A stretch of 64,000 nucleotides of DNA from Laedolimicola ammoniilytica (GTDB lineage Bacteria > Bacillota > Clostridia > Lachnospirales > Lachnospiraceae): assembly GCF_025567165.1 (NCBI RefSeq), contig NZ_JAOQKC010000006.1, positions 1-64,000 on the forward strand, in the 5' to 3' direction. Under the pieces are notes generated by a model. That model searched no databases. It saw only the letters and a program-made list of their open reading frames with translations, and was not told the origin of the DNA. Positions 44,909 to 53,656 of this stretch are shown here, one piece after another; the stretch's first letter is position 1; each line of letters opens with the position of its first letter. The position numbers were made by a program, and so were the translations under genes.

Positions 44909-45322
44909 TTACGCCTTCTTAATCTTTACCTCAACAGCGTCCTTGCCGCCCAGCTCTACGCTTAAAACCAGCTTGCCGCCCAGGCCTGTAGTAATAGCTC
45001 CCGCGCTGACGCCGTCTACGACGGTCAGGTACTCGGTATCATCCTCTAAGCCCAGAGTAATCTGCGCGTCCTCCGGTCCTTCTACCTGAAACTCCACGCT
45101 GTCCGCAGTTACTTTAAAATGCTCTACAGCAGTTCCCGGTACGGATTCGTATACAAACAGGTCGTTGCGCTCCAGCTTGGTAATCTCGCGGAAGGTCTTT
45201 ACCTTGTACAAATCTCCCTGATATTCAAAATCCTGCTTCTTTGTCTTGGAAGCCAGCTCGTAATCTCCAAAGCTGATGCTTCCGTCTTTCTCTGCGCGGA
45301 TTAATTCTTTTACTACTGCCAT
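44909..45322 (-). CDS. Conserved hypothetical protein, 137 aa
   Basis: An acidic and lysine-rich 137-residue protein with a probable beta-sandwich pattern and no signal peptide or membrane helix. It opens MAVVKELIRAEKDGSISFGD; the C-terminal half has GPEDAQITLGLEDDTEY and GGKLVLSVELGGKDAVEV. I recall similar Lachnospiraceae proteins, sometimes labelled 'endosialidase', but nothing here supports that activity. The binding site is AGGAGG, with its own promoter at 45392-45420. It is 21 bases upstream of radA and may be cotranscribed with it. Confidence 0.8.
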   Translation of the reverse strand: MAVVKELIRAEKDGSISFGDYELASKTKKQDFEYQGDLYKVKTFREITKLERNDLFVYESVPGTAVEHFKVTADSVEFQVEGPEDAQITLGLEDDTEYLTVVDGVSAGAITTGLGGKLVLSVELGGKDAVEVKIKKA

Positions 45323-45391
45323 TTCTTTTGTCCTCCTGATGGATCTTTCTCTTTAGCCCGCCCATTGCGTGACCGTTTTTTGATATACATG

Positions 45392-45420
45392 ATTATATAC
45401 GATTCTGATTCGCATTTCCA
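45392..45420 (-). promoter_or_regulatory. Promoter for the 137-aa gene (and radA)
   Basis: Minus strand: TGGAAA, 17-base spacer, TATAAT. Confidence 0.6.
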
Positions 45421-45432
45421 GAGTAATTTTTA

Positions 45433-45459
45433 TTCCTGCACACAAAGTGTACAGGAATA
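45433..45459. terminator. Hairpin downstream of clpC, possible terminator
   Basis: ATTCCTGCACAC and GTGTACAGGAAT form a 12-bp stem with one mismatch and a three-base loop. The T-tract is missing on the minus strand, so the terminator role is uncertain. Confidence 0.45.
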
Positions 45460-45479
45460 TGCTTCACAATGCACAGAAC

Positions 45480-47927
45480 TTATGATGTGTGTACCGTAAA
45501 TGCAATCATACCCTTGCGCATGGTCACCACGACCTCGTCGCCCTGTTTTATTTTTCCATCCAGGATCTCGTCGGCCAGCGGATCCTCCACCTTGGTCTGT
45601 ATGGCCCGCTTCAAGGGTCTTGCGCCGTATTTCACATCGTAGGCCGTATCTACGATATGGCCCTTCACGCTGTCACGCACCTTCAGGGCGATGCCCATCT
45701 GGTTCTTGCAGCGTCTAATCAGATCTTTAAAGAGAATCGACACGATTTCCTTCATCTGCTCCTTATTCAGGGCATGGAACACAATGATCTCGTCGATACG
45801 GTTCAGGAACTCCGGCTTAAACATCCGGCGCACCTCTTCCATGACACTGTTCTTCATGGCCTCATAATTCTGCTTCTCATCATCCTTAGCCGCAAAGCCC
45901 AGCCGTTTCGGGGAAATGATGGAGCCCGCGCCCGCATTGGATGTCATGATAATGACGGTGTTCTTAAAGTCCACAGTCCGTCCCTGGGAATCGGTAATCC
46001 GTCCATCGTCCAGCACCTGCAGAAGGATGTTGAACACATCCGGATGGGCCTTCTCGATCTCGTCGAACAGAATCACCGTGTAAGGATTCCTGCGCACTTT
46101 TTCAGACAGCTGGCCGCCGTCGTCATGGCCCACATATCCGGGAGGCGCTCCGATGAGCTTGGAGACGCTGTGCTTCTCCATATATTCGGACATGTCCACG
46201 CGGATCATGGCCTCCTCCCGGCCAAAGAGCACCTCCGCCAGAGCCTTCGAAAGCTCCGTCTTTCCCACGCCGGTGGGTCCCAGGAATAAAAATGATCCAA
46301 TGGGCCGGTTCGGATCCTGTAAACCTACCCGGCCACGCCGTACTGCCTTTGCGACTGCCGTAACTGCTTCCTCCTGTGCAATGACACGTTTGTGTAATAT
46401 CTTTTCCAGTTTCTGTAAACGCTGTGTCTCGGTCTCCGTAAGCCTGTTGACCGGGATCTTCGTCCATTCGGATACGATCTGGGCGATCTCATTTTCCCCG
46501 ACAATCAGTGTTTTCCGGCTCCGGGCACGTTTCGCTTTCGTGCGCTCTTTCTCAAGCTTCTCTTCGACGGTCTGGCGCTCCGCACGAAGATTCGCCGCCT
46601 GCGCGAAATCCTGGTTCCTGATGGCTGCCTCCAGTTCTTCCAACAGCTCGCCGCTTTCCCGCTCCAGCTCCGCAGCCGCGTGAACAGTCTGGTTATCCCC
46701 AAGCCTTACTCTGGCCGCCGCCTCGTCCATCAGATCAATCGCTTTATCCGGCAGAAACCGGTCGCTGATGTAACGCTTGGACAGCTTTGCAGCCGCCTCC
46801 AGGGCTTCGTCGGTGATCTCCACCTGATGATGCTTCTCATAGCTCTTCCGGATACCCTTCAGAATCTCAATGGTCTCCTCCTCGGTGGGTTCCTCCACGG
46901 TAATGGGCTGAAATCTGCGCTCCAGGGCCGCATCCTTCTCGATGTGCTTCCGGTACTCCTCCACAGTAGTGGCTCCGATGATCTGAAGCTCGCCCCTGGA
47001 CAACGCCGGCTTCAGAATATTGGCCGCGTCCATGGCGCCCTCGGCGCCACCTGCGCCGATCAGAGTATGCAGCTCGTCGATAAAGAGCAGGATATCGCCT
47101 GCGCCCCGCACCTCGTCCATGACATTTTTAATGCGCTCCTCGAACTCACCCCGGTACTTGGTGCCTGCCACCATGCCCGAGAGATCCAGGGTCATAAGCC
47201 GTTTTCCACGTACCGAGTCCGGTACGGTTCCTTCCACGATCCGCTGGGCCAGCCCCTCCACGATGGCTGTCTTGCCCACGCCCGGCTCGCCGATGAGACA
47301 GGGGTTATTCTTTGTCTTGCGGCTCAGGGTCTGAATCAGACGTCGGATCTCCTGCTCCCGCCCCACACAGGGCTCCAGCTTATGCTCGTATGCCAGGAAG
47401 GTCAGATCCCGGGTGTACTGCATGAGCGTCGGTGTTCCCCGCCCCTGCATTTTCGCGCTCCGGGCTGCTTCTTCCCGGTAAATCCGGCCCGTTCTGCCCA
47501 TGGAATCCAGAAGCGCTGAGTAAAGCTCCTTCACATTAACATCCATGGTGTTCAAAAGACGGCTGGCTGCGCATTCCACATCCTTCAGCATGGCAATGAG
47601 AATATGCTCGGTTCCGGCCTTTTCCTCATGGAACCGTTCCGCTTCCAGCTGCGCCTCCTCCAGCACCTTCTCGGCTCTCGGCGTAAAACCACTCCGCTCC
47701 TGAAGGAGCACGCCGCCCTCCGGTGAAATAAGCTGGCGGATCAGCTCCTCCACTGTACTCTCCTCCACCTTCCGCTCCGCCAGCAGCTCTGCTGCCGCGC
47801 AGCCGCCTTCCCGGAGCAGGGCAATCAGGATATGCTCAGTGCCCACGTAATTCTGCCCCAGCTCCGCAGACACCTTTTTCGCCTGCTTCAGCACATGGGC
47901 CGCTTTTTCTGTATACTGTTCAAACAT
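45480..47927 (-). CDS. clpC: ATP-dependent Clp protease ATPase subunit ClpC
   Basis: An AAA+ unfoldase that feeds proteins to ClpP. 815 residues: an N-domain with two repeats (to about 145), the first AAA module (GEPGVGKTAIVEGLAQR), a middle region with a UVR-like coil (NQDFAQAANLRAERQTVEEK), and the second AAA module (GPTGVGKTELSKALAEVLFG). The ctsR-mcsA-mcsB genes that accompany clpC in Bacillus are absent; here it is paired with an upstream SH3 membrane protein. The binding site is AAGGAAGTGA. Confidence 0.96.
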   Translation of the reverse strand: MFEQYTEKAAHVLKQAKKVSAELGQNYVGTEHILIALLREGGCAAAELLAERKVEESTVEELIRQLISPEGGVLLQERSGFTPRAEKVLEEAQLEAERFHEEKAGTEHILIAMLKDVECAASRLLNTMDVNVKELYSALLDSMGRTGRIYREEAARSAKMQGRGTPTLMQYTRDLTFLAYEHKLEPCVGREQEIRRLIQTLSRKTKNNPCLIGEPGVGKTAIVEGLAQRIVEGTVPDSVRGKRLMTLDLSGMVAGTKYRGEFEERIKNVMDEVRGAGDILLFIDELHTLIGAGGAEGAMDAANILKPALSRGELQIIGATTVEEYRKHIEKDAALERRFQPITVEEPTEEETIEILKGIRKSYEKHHQVEITDEALEAAAKLSKRYISDRFLPDKAIDLMDEAAARVRLGDNQTVHAAAELERESGELLEELEAAIRNQDFAQAANLRAERQTVEEKLEKERTKAKRARSRKTLIVGENEIAQIVSEWTKIPVNRLTETETQRLQKLEKILHKRVIAQEEAVTAVAKAVRRGRVGLQDPNRPIGSFLFLGPTGVGKTELSKALAEVLFGREEAMIRVDMSEYMEKHSVSKLIGAPPGYVGHDDGGQLSEKVRRNPYTVILFDEIEKAHPDVFNILLQVLDDGRITDSQGRTVDFKNTVIIMTSNAGAGSIISPKRLGFAAKDDEKQNYEAMKNSVMEEVRRMFKPEFLNRIDEIIVFHALNKEQMKEIVSILFKDLIRRCKNQMGIALKVRDSVKGHIVDTAYDVKYGARPLKRAIQTKVEDPLADEILDGKIKQGDEVVVTMRKGMIAFTVHTS

Positions 47928-47969
47928 GTTGTATCACTTCCTTCTGCCTGTCTATGTAACTGCAAAGTC

Positions 47970-47992
47970 AGGCGGGGCTTTAGCACCCCGCC
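47970..47992. terminator. GC hairpin between the SH3 gene and clpC
   Basis: AGGCGGGG and CCCCGCCT around a seven-base loop; only a weak T-run follows, so partial termination is more likely. Confidence 0.6.
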
Positions 47993-48013
47993 TTCTTCCT
48001 TTCTTTTGTGTAA

Positions 48014-49192
48014 TTACAGATTCAGATCGTCCAGATCCAGAATCTCGATATCCAGATCCTCGTCTGTATCCTCCGGCTCTGCTGCCTTCTCCGCCTCTTT
48101 TTCTGCCTCGTCCAAAGCGCTCAGATCGATCTCTGGCAGGTTAGCCGTCAGGCTCAGGTCCGGCTTTTCTTCCTCATCGTAAGCCGCCTCGTTGTATACC
48201 TCGTCATCATAAGCGCTCTCGTCGCTGTCATCCACCCATTTTTTCGGCTTCTCAGCACGTTTCTTTTTCGCAGCCTCCACGAAGTCGTCGAAATCATCCC
48301 CGTCTTCGTCCTCGTCGCGCTTTCTGCGTCCGAACAGTCCTCCGCGTTTCTTCTCTCTCGCCTCGTCCTCCTCGAACTCTTCTTCCTCGTCCGGCTCTCC
48401 GGAGCTCTCGTCGTCTTCGTCCTCATACTCATATTCCGCATTCCGGCTCTTCACCGCAAACACAATGGTCAGAATTAGAAGAATCGCGCTTAAAACCCCC
48501 AGGCCGACCATGATATACAGGCGCTGCTTTAAGGATTTCGCCGAAGTATTCTTTAAGGTCGTCAGCTCGCTCTGCAGGGAATTCACCAGCCCCTGCTGGC
48601 TGAACTGTCCCAGATCCTGCTGGAAGGTCTCTTCCGCGGGATCATACCAGTACCAGCCGGCGTTGCCATCCTCACCGGACGCCCAGACCAGATAGAGCTG
48701 ATCGGTGGCCGTGCTCTGGTATGCGGTATAGCTCTGCTCTCCCACCTGGATGGTGGTCTGCTCCAGAGAATCCGCGCCCGCGTAAGCCTCTGCGGGCTCC
48801 TGAATGGTATAAGCTCCTGTGGACACACTTCCGTCCGCGCCGCCTTCGCCCTCCGCAGGCTGTTCCTCTGCAGGCTGTTCCTCCGCCGGCTCTTCGGTCT
48901 CCGACACGCTCAGCAGATCCGAACGAATCCAGCCTGTCTTCTGTGCTCCGTCCAGGGTAAAGCTGATCTGATACCAGGTCTTGCCGCCGCTCTGGGTCTC
49001 ATCGGTAATGTCTACCATGGTATCGATCGGCAGGGAGCAAACCTTCTGTCCCTCTGCGTCCGCCGTAGCCCGCACCCGGGAGCCGTCCGTGGTAATCGTT
49101 CCGATCCGGGCCGCCTCTCCGGTAAGCCCCGTACTGAAAATCAGGACGCCCGCTGCCAGCGCAGCCAGTACTCCTGTGTATCTTTTCTTCAT
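48014..49192 (-). CDS. SH3-domain membrane protein with acidic cytoplasmic tail
   Basis: A 392-residue secreted-then-anchored protein. It has a signal peptide (MKKRYTGVLAALAAGVLIFS), a bacterial SH3 domain (about 30-90: RVRATADAEGQKVCSLPID), a Glu/Pro-rich spacer, a second outer region ending in a short coiled segment (NSLQSELTTLKNT), and one membrane helix (IMVGLGVLSAILLILTIVFA). The inner tail is very acidic and contains KKRGGLFGRRKRDE, like the linker of the PASTA kinase. SH3 domains of this kind often bind the cell wall. The start at 49192 has GGAGG eight bases upstream. The promoter is a perfect consensus. No function is known. Confidence 0.8.
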   Translation of the reverse strand: MKKRYTGVLAALAAGVLIFSTGLTGEAARIGTITTDGSRVRATADAEGQKVCSLPIDTMVDITDETQSGGKTWYQISFTLDGAQKTGWIRSDLLSVSETEEPAEEQPAEEQPAEGEGGADGSVSTGAYTIQEPAEAYAGADSLEQTTIQVGEQSYTAYQSTATDQLYLVWASGEDGNAGWYWYDPAEETFQQDLGQFSQQGLVNSLQSELTTLKNTSAKSLKQRLYIMVGLGVLSAILLILTIVFAVKSRNAEYEYEDEDDESSGEPDEEEEFEEDEAREKKRGGLFGRRKRDEDEDGDDFDDFVEAAKKKRAEKPKKWVDDSDESAYDDEVYNEAAYDEEEKPDLSLTANLPEIDLSALDEAEKEAEKAAEPEDTDEDLDIEILDLDDLNL

Positions 49193-49255
49193 CGCTTTAT
49201 CCTCCATTATCACATGTTGTGTTTCTCTTTCCCTTATCCTCACAATAGTGATTTC

Positions 49256-49284
49256 ATTATAATCGCATTGCCATGCCTTGTCAA
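49256..49284 (-). promoter_or_regulatory. Perfect consensus sigmaA promoter for the SH3 gene
   Basis: Minus strand: TTGACA, 17-base spacer, TATAAT, all consensus. Probably strong and constitutive. Confidence 0.88.
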
Positions 49285-49332
49285 ATGACAGATTGTGGAG
49301 ATCAGCATATACCGGGTATTGAACAGTTGAAG

Positions 49333-50574
49333 TTACAAAGACTTCTTCACTGCCACTGCAATAGATAAACCTGGGGCATAATACGGAATCAAAGTTGCCT
49401 GCAGGGCATGATAGATGTCTGATTTACCTGGCCACACGGTTTCCAGAAGATGATTCTCTCTATCTAACTGGTGAAACCAGGAACCATGTACATGATCCAG
49501 TACTTTTTCATCCAGATATTTCATAAACTCCGCATAATCCGCAGCATATTTCTCATTTTCAGTCACATGGTAAAGTACTGCAGATGTATTAATCGCCTCT
49601 GCAAGTGTCCAGTGCATTCTGTCGTGTACCAGTGGTTTTCCATTCCAGTCTGTAGTATAGACGATTCCCGGCGCGCCGTCTGTATTCCAGGCGTCTTCCA
49701 CCGCTCTGTTATACAGATTTTCTGCCGCTTCCCTATATGGCGCTGCACCATTCTTATCTCCTTTATAAGTAGAAAGCGCCCACTGGGTAATCAGTCTTGC
49801 CCACTCAATTCCATGTCCCGGAGTTGCACCATATGGCTTAAACGGATCGTCCGGACGCTCTTTATTGCATTCCAGATCCGGTACCCAGTCGCTGGAAAAA
49901 TGCTCAGGAATACGCCAATGATTGTCTTTCGCCCACACAAGGACATGGTCGATAATCCTGCCGGCACGAATACGATAGTTCTCATCTTCTGTTACATCTG
50001 CAACTGCCAGAAAAGCCTCAACTGTATGCATATTCGCATTCAATCCACGGTATGGATCAAGCTTTGTAAACTCGGTATTCCAGGTGTCACAGGAAAGTCC
50101 TTCTTCTTCATTCCAGAATCTCAAATCATAAAGTGCCAAAGCCTCCTTCAAAAGCCCCTCCGCTCCATCTCTTCCCGCCAATACTCCAGAGGCAGCTGCC
50201 AGAATTACAAATGCATGAGCGTAGCACTGCTTCGTGGGGACGATCTTATTTTCTCTTGTAAGGCCAGCATACCAGCCGCCATTCCTGTCATCGTGAAGCT
50301 CACCGCGAAGCCCTTTAAGAGCCGCGTCTGCCAGCGCCTCGCTTCCCTCATGTCCCAATATGGAACCAATGCTGTAAACATGTGCCATACGGCTTGTGAT
50401 CCAGGTCTCGCGGTTCCGGTCTTCCCAGGGAGTTCCATCGTCTCCAAGATAATAAGAGCTTCCTCCCGTTGACGGGAACAGATGTCCGAAATTTAACAGT
50501 CCATTTCTTACTTCCCGCAGGAATTCCTGATTTTCTGTTGTGCCAAGCTGATATTTTTTCTCTGTAGCTGCCAT
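49333..50574 (-). CDS. AGE-family sugar isomerase, YihS-like
   Basis: A 413-residue alpha/alpha-barrel protein of the N-acylglucosamine 2-epimerase superfamily. The whole length resembles E. coli YihS (as I remember it): ITSRMAHVYSIG, NGGWYAGL, PYRGLNANMHTVEAFLA, YGATPGHGIEWARL and GKSDIYHALQATLIP. YihS-type enzymes interconvert aldoses and ketoses (sulfoquinovose, mannose, glucose). The two glutamines that I recall as helping bind the sulfonate in YihS appear as His and Ser here, so a different substrate is plausible; this needs an alignment. It is divergent from the GntR regulator and probably under its control. Confidence 0.85.
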   Translation of the reverse strand: MAATEKKYQLGTTENQEFLREVRNGLLNFGHLFPSTGGSSYYLGDDGTPWEDRNRETWITSRMAHVYSIGSILGHEGSEALADAALKGLRGELHDDRNGGWYAGLTRENKIVPTKQCYAHAFVILAAASGVLAGRDGAEGLLKEALALYDLRFWNEEEGLSCDTWNTEFTKLDPYRGLNANMHTVEAFLAVADVTEDENYRIRAGRIIDHVLVWAKDNHWRIPEHFSSDWVPDLECNKERPDDPFKPYGATPGHGIEWARLITQWALSTYKGDKNGAAPYREAAENLYNRAVEDAWNTDGAPGIVYTTDWNGKPLVHDRMHWTLAEAINTSAVLYHVTENEKYAADYAEFMKYLDEKVLDHVHGSWFHQLDRENHLLETVWPGKSDIYHALQATLIPYYAPGLSIAVAVKKSL

Positions 50575-50706
50575 TTTTTCTCCTTTATGTTATTATTTTG
50601 CTTATTTAAATTTTACTGTTTTTCAAATAAGTAGAAAATCATGAAAAAATATGTTATGATAATGAAAATTCAACGTTATATTACCGTCTCATTTTTAGGA
50701 GTTGCC

Positions 50707-51462
50707 ATGATTTTAGAATCGAACCGTATCCAGAAAGATATACCTATTCCTCTTTATTATCAGTTAAAGGAACTGATTCTGTCCGAAATAAAAAACGGAA
50801 ATTATCCCGGAGGAAGCATAATTCCCACAGAATCTGAAATTTGCTCCTTTTTCCATATCAGCCGTACCACTGTCCGGCAGGCCATCACAGAGCTTGTGCA
50901 GGAAGGGCACCTGTACCGCGTAAAAAGCAAGGGTACTTTTGTTGCCATTAAGCCTATCAATCAGGATTTTATCCAAAAGCTTGAAAGCTTTGATGAACAG
51001 ATACGCCGCTCCGGTTCTATCCCTTCTACAGAAATTTTAGAATTATCCCGACGGACTGCTGATAATAAAGTTGCTGAAAAATTAAATCTGACGGAAGGCG
51101 ATCCTGTCATTTACCTCTACCGTAAACGCTTTGCCGATAAGCGCCCCATCGTACTGGTAGAAACCTTTCTTCCCTATGACAAATGCTCCTTTCTGTTGAC
51201 GCAGGATCTAAAACAGACTCCTCTGTACCAGCTTCTTTCTTCCTCGACAGACACGGAAATCTATTTTATCAAACGTCTTGTCGAAGCTGTGGAAGCCAAT
51301 GCAAATGACGAAAAGCTCATGGGAATCAAACGCGGAAAGCCTATACAATATTTTGAATCTGTCGGCTGCAATAGCGTTGGAGCTCCTATCGAGTTTTCTA
51401 TTGCCCGTTATCGCGGTGACTATAACCAGTTTGAAGTTACGCTCTTTCTGAAAAACAAATAA
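50707..51462 (+). CDS. GntR-family regulator with UTRA domain
   Basis: A 251-residue HutC-type regulator: an N-terminal GntR winged helix (PLYYQLKELILSEIKNG, then ESEICSFFHISRTTVRQAIT) and a C-terminal UTRA ligand domain (LESFDEQIRRSGSIPSTEIL, PIEFSIARYRGDYNQFEVT). Such proteins are usually repressors released by a sugar phosphate or amino acid. The ATG at 50707 follows AGGAG by five bases; the frame upstream to 50641 is not used. The 132-bp AT-rich gap to the isomerase gene probably holds both promoters and the operator. Likely controls the catabolic locus (inference). Confidence 0.9.
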   Translation: MILESNRIQKDIPIPLYYQLKELILSEIKNGNYPGGSIIPTESEICSFFHISRTTVRQAITELVQEGHLYRVKSKGTFVAIKPINQDFIQKLESFDEQIRRSGSIPSTEILELSRRTADNKVAEKLNLTEGDPVIYLYRKRFADKRPIVLVETFLPYDKCSFLLTQDLKQTPLYQLLSSSTDTEIYFIKRLVEAVEANANDEKLMGIKRGKPIQYFESVGCNSVGAPIEFSIARYRGDYNQFEVTLFLKNK

Positions 51463-51467
51463 ATAGG

Positions 51468-51509
51468 AATCCTCTTGTCCTGGAATTTTATATCTCGGAC
51501 AAGAGGATT
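51468..51509 (+). terminator. Intrinsic terminator of the GntR gene
   Basis: AATCCTCTTGTCC and its exact complement with a 16-base loop, followed by TTTTTTTG. Confidence 0.92.
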
Positions 51510-51521
51510 TTTTTGTATTGC

Positions 51522-52649
51522 CTACATCTCTATCAGCTCGTATTCCCTGCTTCCCAGGCCAATTTCTTCACCATGCTCCAGGCAGCTTTTGTACTCGGAA
51601 TCTACCGTCGTATTTTCGAAATGATCGTGACGATCGCAGAAGTCTGCTTTCTTCATGTTGTCGGAAAGTACGCTGTTGGGAAGAGGCTGCTGCTTTAAGC
51701 ACAGATCCGCGCAGGCCTGGTCAAGGGCCAGCGGATCGAAAGAAGCCAGCATTCCCACGTTAGGCAGTATCGGCGCGTCATTTTCCCCATGGCAGTCACA
51801 GTAGGGGGACACATCCACGATCAGGGAAATGTGGAAGTTGGGACGGCCGTCTACCACAGCTTTGGCGTATTCTGCCATACGGCAGTTCAGCTCCTTCGTA
51901 GCCGCGTCAGTGACGAAGCGGATGGCGTCGAAATTGCAGGCGCCCAGACACCGTCCGCAGCCCAAACAGTTTTCCGCGTTTACCTGCATCTTTTTCGTGG
52001 TTTCATCAAACTCCAGTCCCTGGTTCGCGCATTCCCGCATACAACGCTTGCAGCCGCGACAGACCTCCGGGTCGATGGTCGGTTTTCCATTGGAGTGCTG
52101 ATCCTTCTTGCCGGCCCGGGAGCCGCAGCCCATGCCGATGTTTTTGATGGTACCGCCGAAACCGACGGTCTCATGGCCCTTAAAATGTGTCAGGCTGATG
52201 AATATGTCCGCGTCCATAATGGCGCGGCCGATTTTTGCTTCTTTGATGTAGGTACCGCCCTTGACCGGAACCGCGATGTCGTCGGTTCCCTTAAGACCGT
52301 CTCCGATGATCACCGGACAGCCTACCGTCATGGGCGTAAATCCGTTTTCCCAGGCGCAGTACATATGCTCGATGGCGTTCTTACGGCTGCCCGGATACAG
52401 GGTATTGCAGTCGGTCAGGAAGGGGATTCCGCCCGCCTCCTTTACCATGTCTACCACAGCCTTGGCGTAATTAGGCCGCAGATAGCTGATATTTCCCAGC
52501 TCGCCAAAATGTATCTTGATGGCTACGAATTTTCCTTCCATGTCCATAGAGGCAAAGCCGGCTTTTTTCATCAACCGTTTCAGCTTCGTCGGAAGTCCTT
52601 CTCCGAGACGTGCCCGGAAATCTGTAAAATACACCTTTGATTTTTCCAT
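51522..52649 (-). CDS. DUF362-family protein with two 4Fe-4S clusters
   Basis: A 375-residue DUF362 protein with a ferredoxin insert. The cluster motifs are CRGCKRCMREC and CLGCGRCLGAC (each CxxCxxCxxxC), near residues 195 and 226. The DUF362 core has KIHFGELGNISYLRP and HFKGHETVGFGGTIKNIGMG. The family is common in anaerobes; its role is undefined, probably electron transfer or Fe-S-dependent chemistry. The start at 52649 follows GGGAGTG. It is at the 3' end of the catabolic run but could be independent, since 74 bases separate it from the FMN protein. Confidence 0.88.
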   Translation of the reverse strand: MEKSKVYFTDFRARLGEGLPTKLKRLMKKAGFASMDMEGKFVAIKIHFGELGNISYLRPNYAKAVVDMVKEAGGIPFLTDCNTLYPGSRKNAIEHMYCAWENGFTPMTVGCPVIIGDGLKGTDDIAVPVKGGTYIKEAKIGRAIMDADIFISLTHFKGHETVGFGGTIKNIGMGCGSRAGKKDQHSNGKPTIDPEVCRGCKRCMRECANQGLEFDETTKKMQVNAENCLGCGRCLGACNFDAIRFVTDAATKELNCRMAEYAKAVVDGRPNFHISLIVDVSPYCDCHGENDAPILPNVGMLASFDPLALDQACADLCLKQQPLPNSVLSDNMKKADFCDRHDHFENTTVDSEYKSCLEHGEEIGLGSREYELIEM

Positions 52650-52723
52650 ATCTTCACTCCCATTTATCAATCTTTCCTGCTAGCTTCTTTCATTCTTTCT
52701 GAAGTCTGCACACAAAGATATCC

Positions 52724-53656
52724 TTACACCACTCTTCTTCCATCTTTAAAACGCAGCACCGTCGCGTCCATTTTATCCAGCGAACCGCATCCCGTATAAT
52801 TCATCATTTCCGCAAGCTCGCCATTCATTTTTGCAAGGCATGCTTTTACGCCCTCGCATCCCTCTTTTACCAGTCCCGGCATCAGAATCCGGCCTGCAGA
52901 TACTGCGTCTGCCCCTAAAGCAAGTGCTTTGAATGCATCTACACCGCTATCGATACTACAATCCACAAAAATCTTCATTTTTCTTTCTTTTCCAAGAGCC
53001 TCTACAATCTCCGGAAGAATCATCATCGGAGGAATCGCAAAAGGCATACGCGCATGGTGATGACTGACCACAATACCGGCTACTCCCGCTCTCTGGCACG
53101 CAAGCGCGTCCTGTACGCTCAAAATGCCTTTCACTACAAAAGGAAGCCCCGTCGCCTTCACATAGTTCTGCAGATCTTCTTCCGTCTGATACGTCATCCA
53201 GTTTCCAAAGCAGCAATCATAATCTCCTGTTTCGCCAAACACATGGTCAATATCGATACCTACCGCAAATGCTCCGTTTTTTTCCGCAAATTCCATTCGG
53301 TTGTAGATTTCATCTTTATCTGCATAGGGTTTGATAATCCGTATGGTTCTTGCGCCTGTCTTAAGAGCCTGATCAAATTCGTCGTTGGTCATCATGCCCA
53401 CCCAGTTAACCTGGTTCATTTCCGCAGCTGCCCTGGAATATTCGCAAAGCGCGTTTTCACGTTCGCTGGCAAATGTTTTTAAATGAGAAAATGCCGGCGT
53501 CATAATCGGCGAATCAAATTCTTCTCCAAAAAGTTCCATTTTCAAGGACGCCCTTTTTGCCCCTACCAGACGTTCTTCTACAAAAATTGAATCAAAATAT
53601 TCTCTGGTAAACCGAACAACATTTCCCATGGTATTTCTATCTTTTATCTCTGCCAT
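52724..53656 (-). CDS. FMN-dependent alpha-hydroxy-acid dehydrogenase-like protein
   Basis: A 310-residue TIM-barrel protein of the LldD/glycolate oxidase superfamily, shorter than the usual 350-380. The C-terminal FMN-phosphate region is recognisable (FVDCSIDSGVDAFKALALGA, then DAVSAGRILM). The catalytic segment, usually SNHGGR, reads VSHHHARM: the His and Arg positions are kept, the glycines are not. The substrate may be a 2-hydroxyacid from the pathway, but the divergence leaves this open. The start has GGAGGAG and overlaps the MATE gene by 13 bases, so both are in one operon. Confidence 0.8.
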   Translation of the reverse strand: MAEIKDRNTMGNVVRFTREYFDSIFVEERLVGAKRASLKMELFGEEFDSPIMTPAFSHLKTFASERENALCEYSRAAAEMNQVNWVGMMTNDEFDQALKTGARTIRIIKPYADKDEIYNRMEFAEKNGAFAVGIDIDHVFGETGDYDCCFGNWMTYQTEEDLQNYVKATGLPFVVKGILSVQDALACQRAGVAGIVVSHHHARMPFAIPPMMILPEIVEALGKERKMKIFVDCSIDSGVDAFKALALGADAVSAGRILMPGLVKEGCEGVKACLAKMNGELAEMMNYTGCGSLDKMDATVLRFKDGRRVV

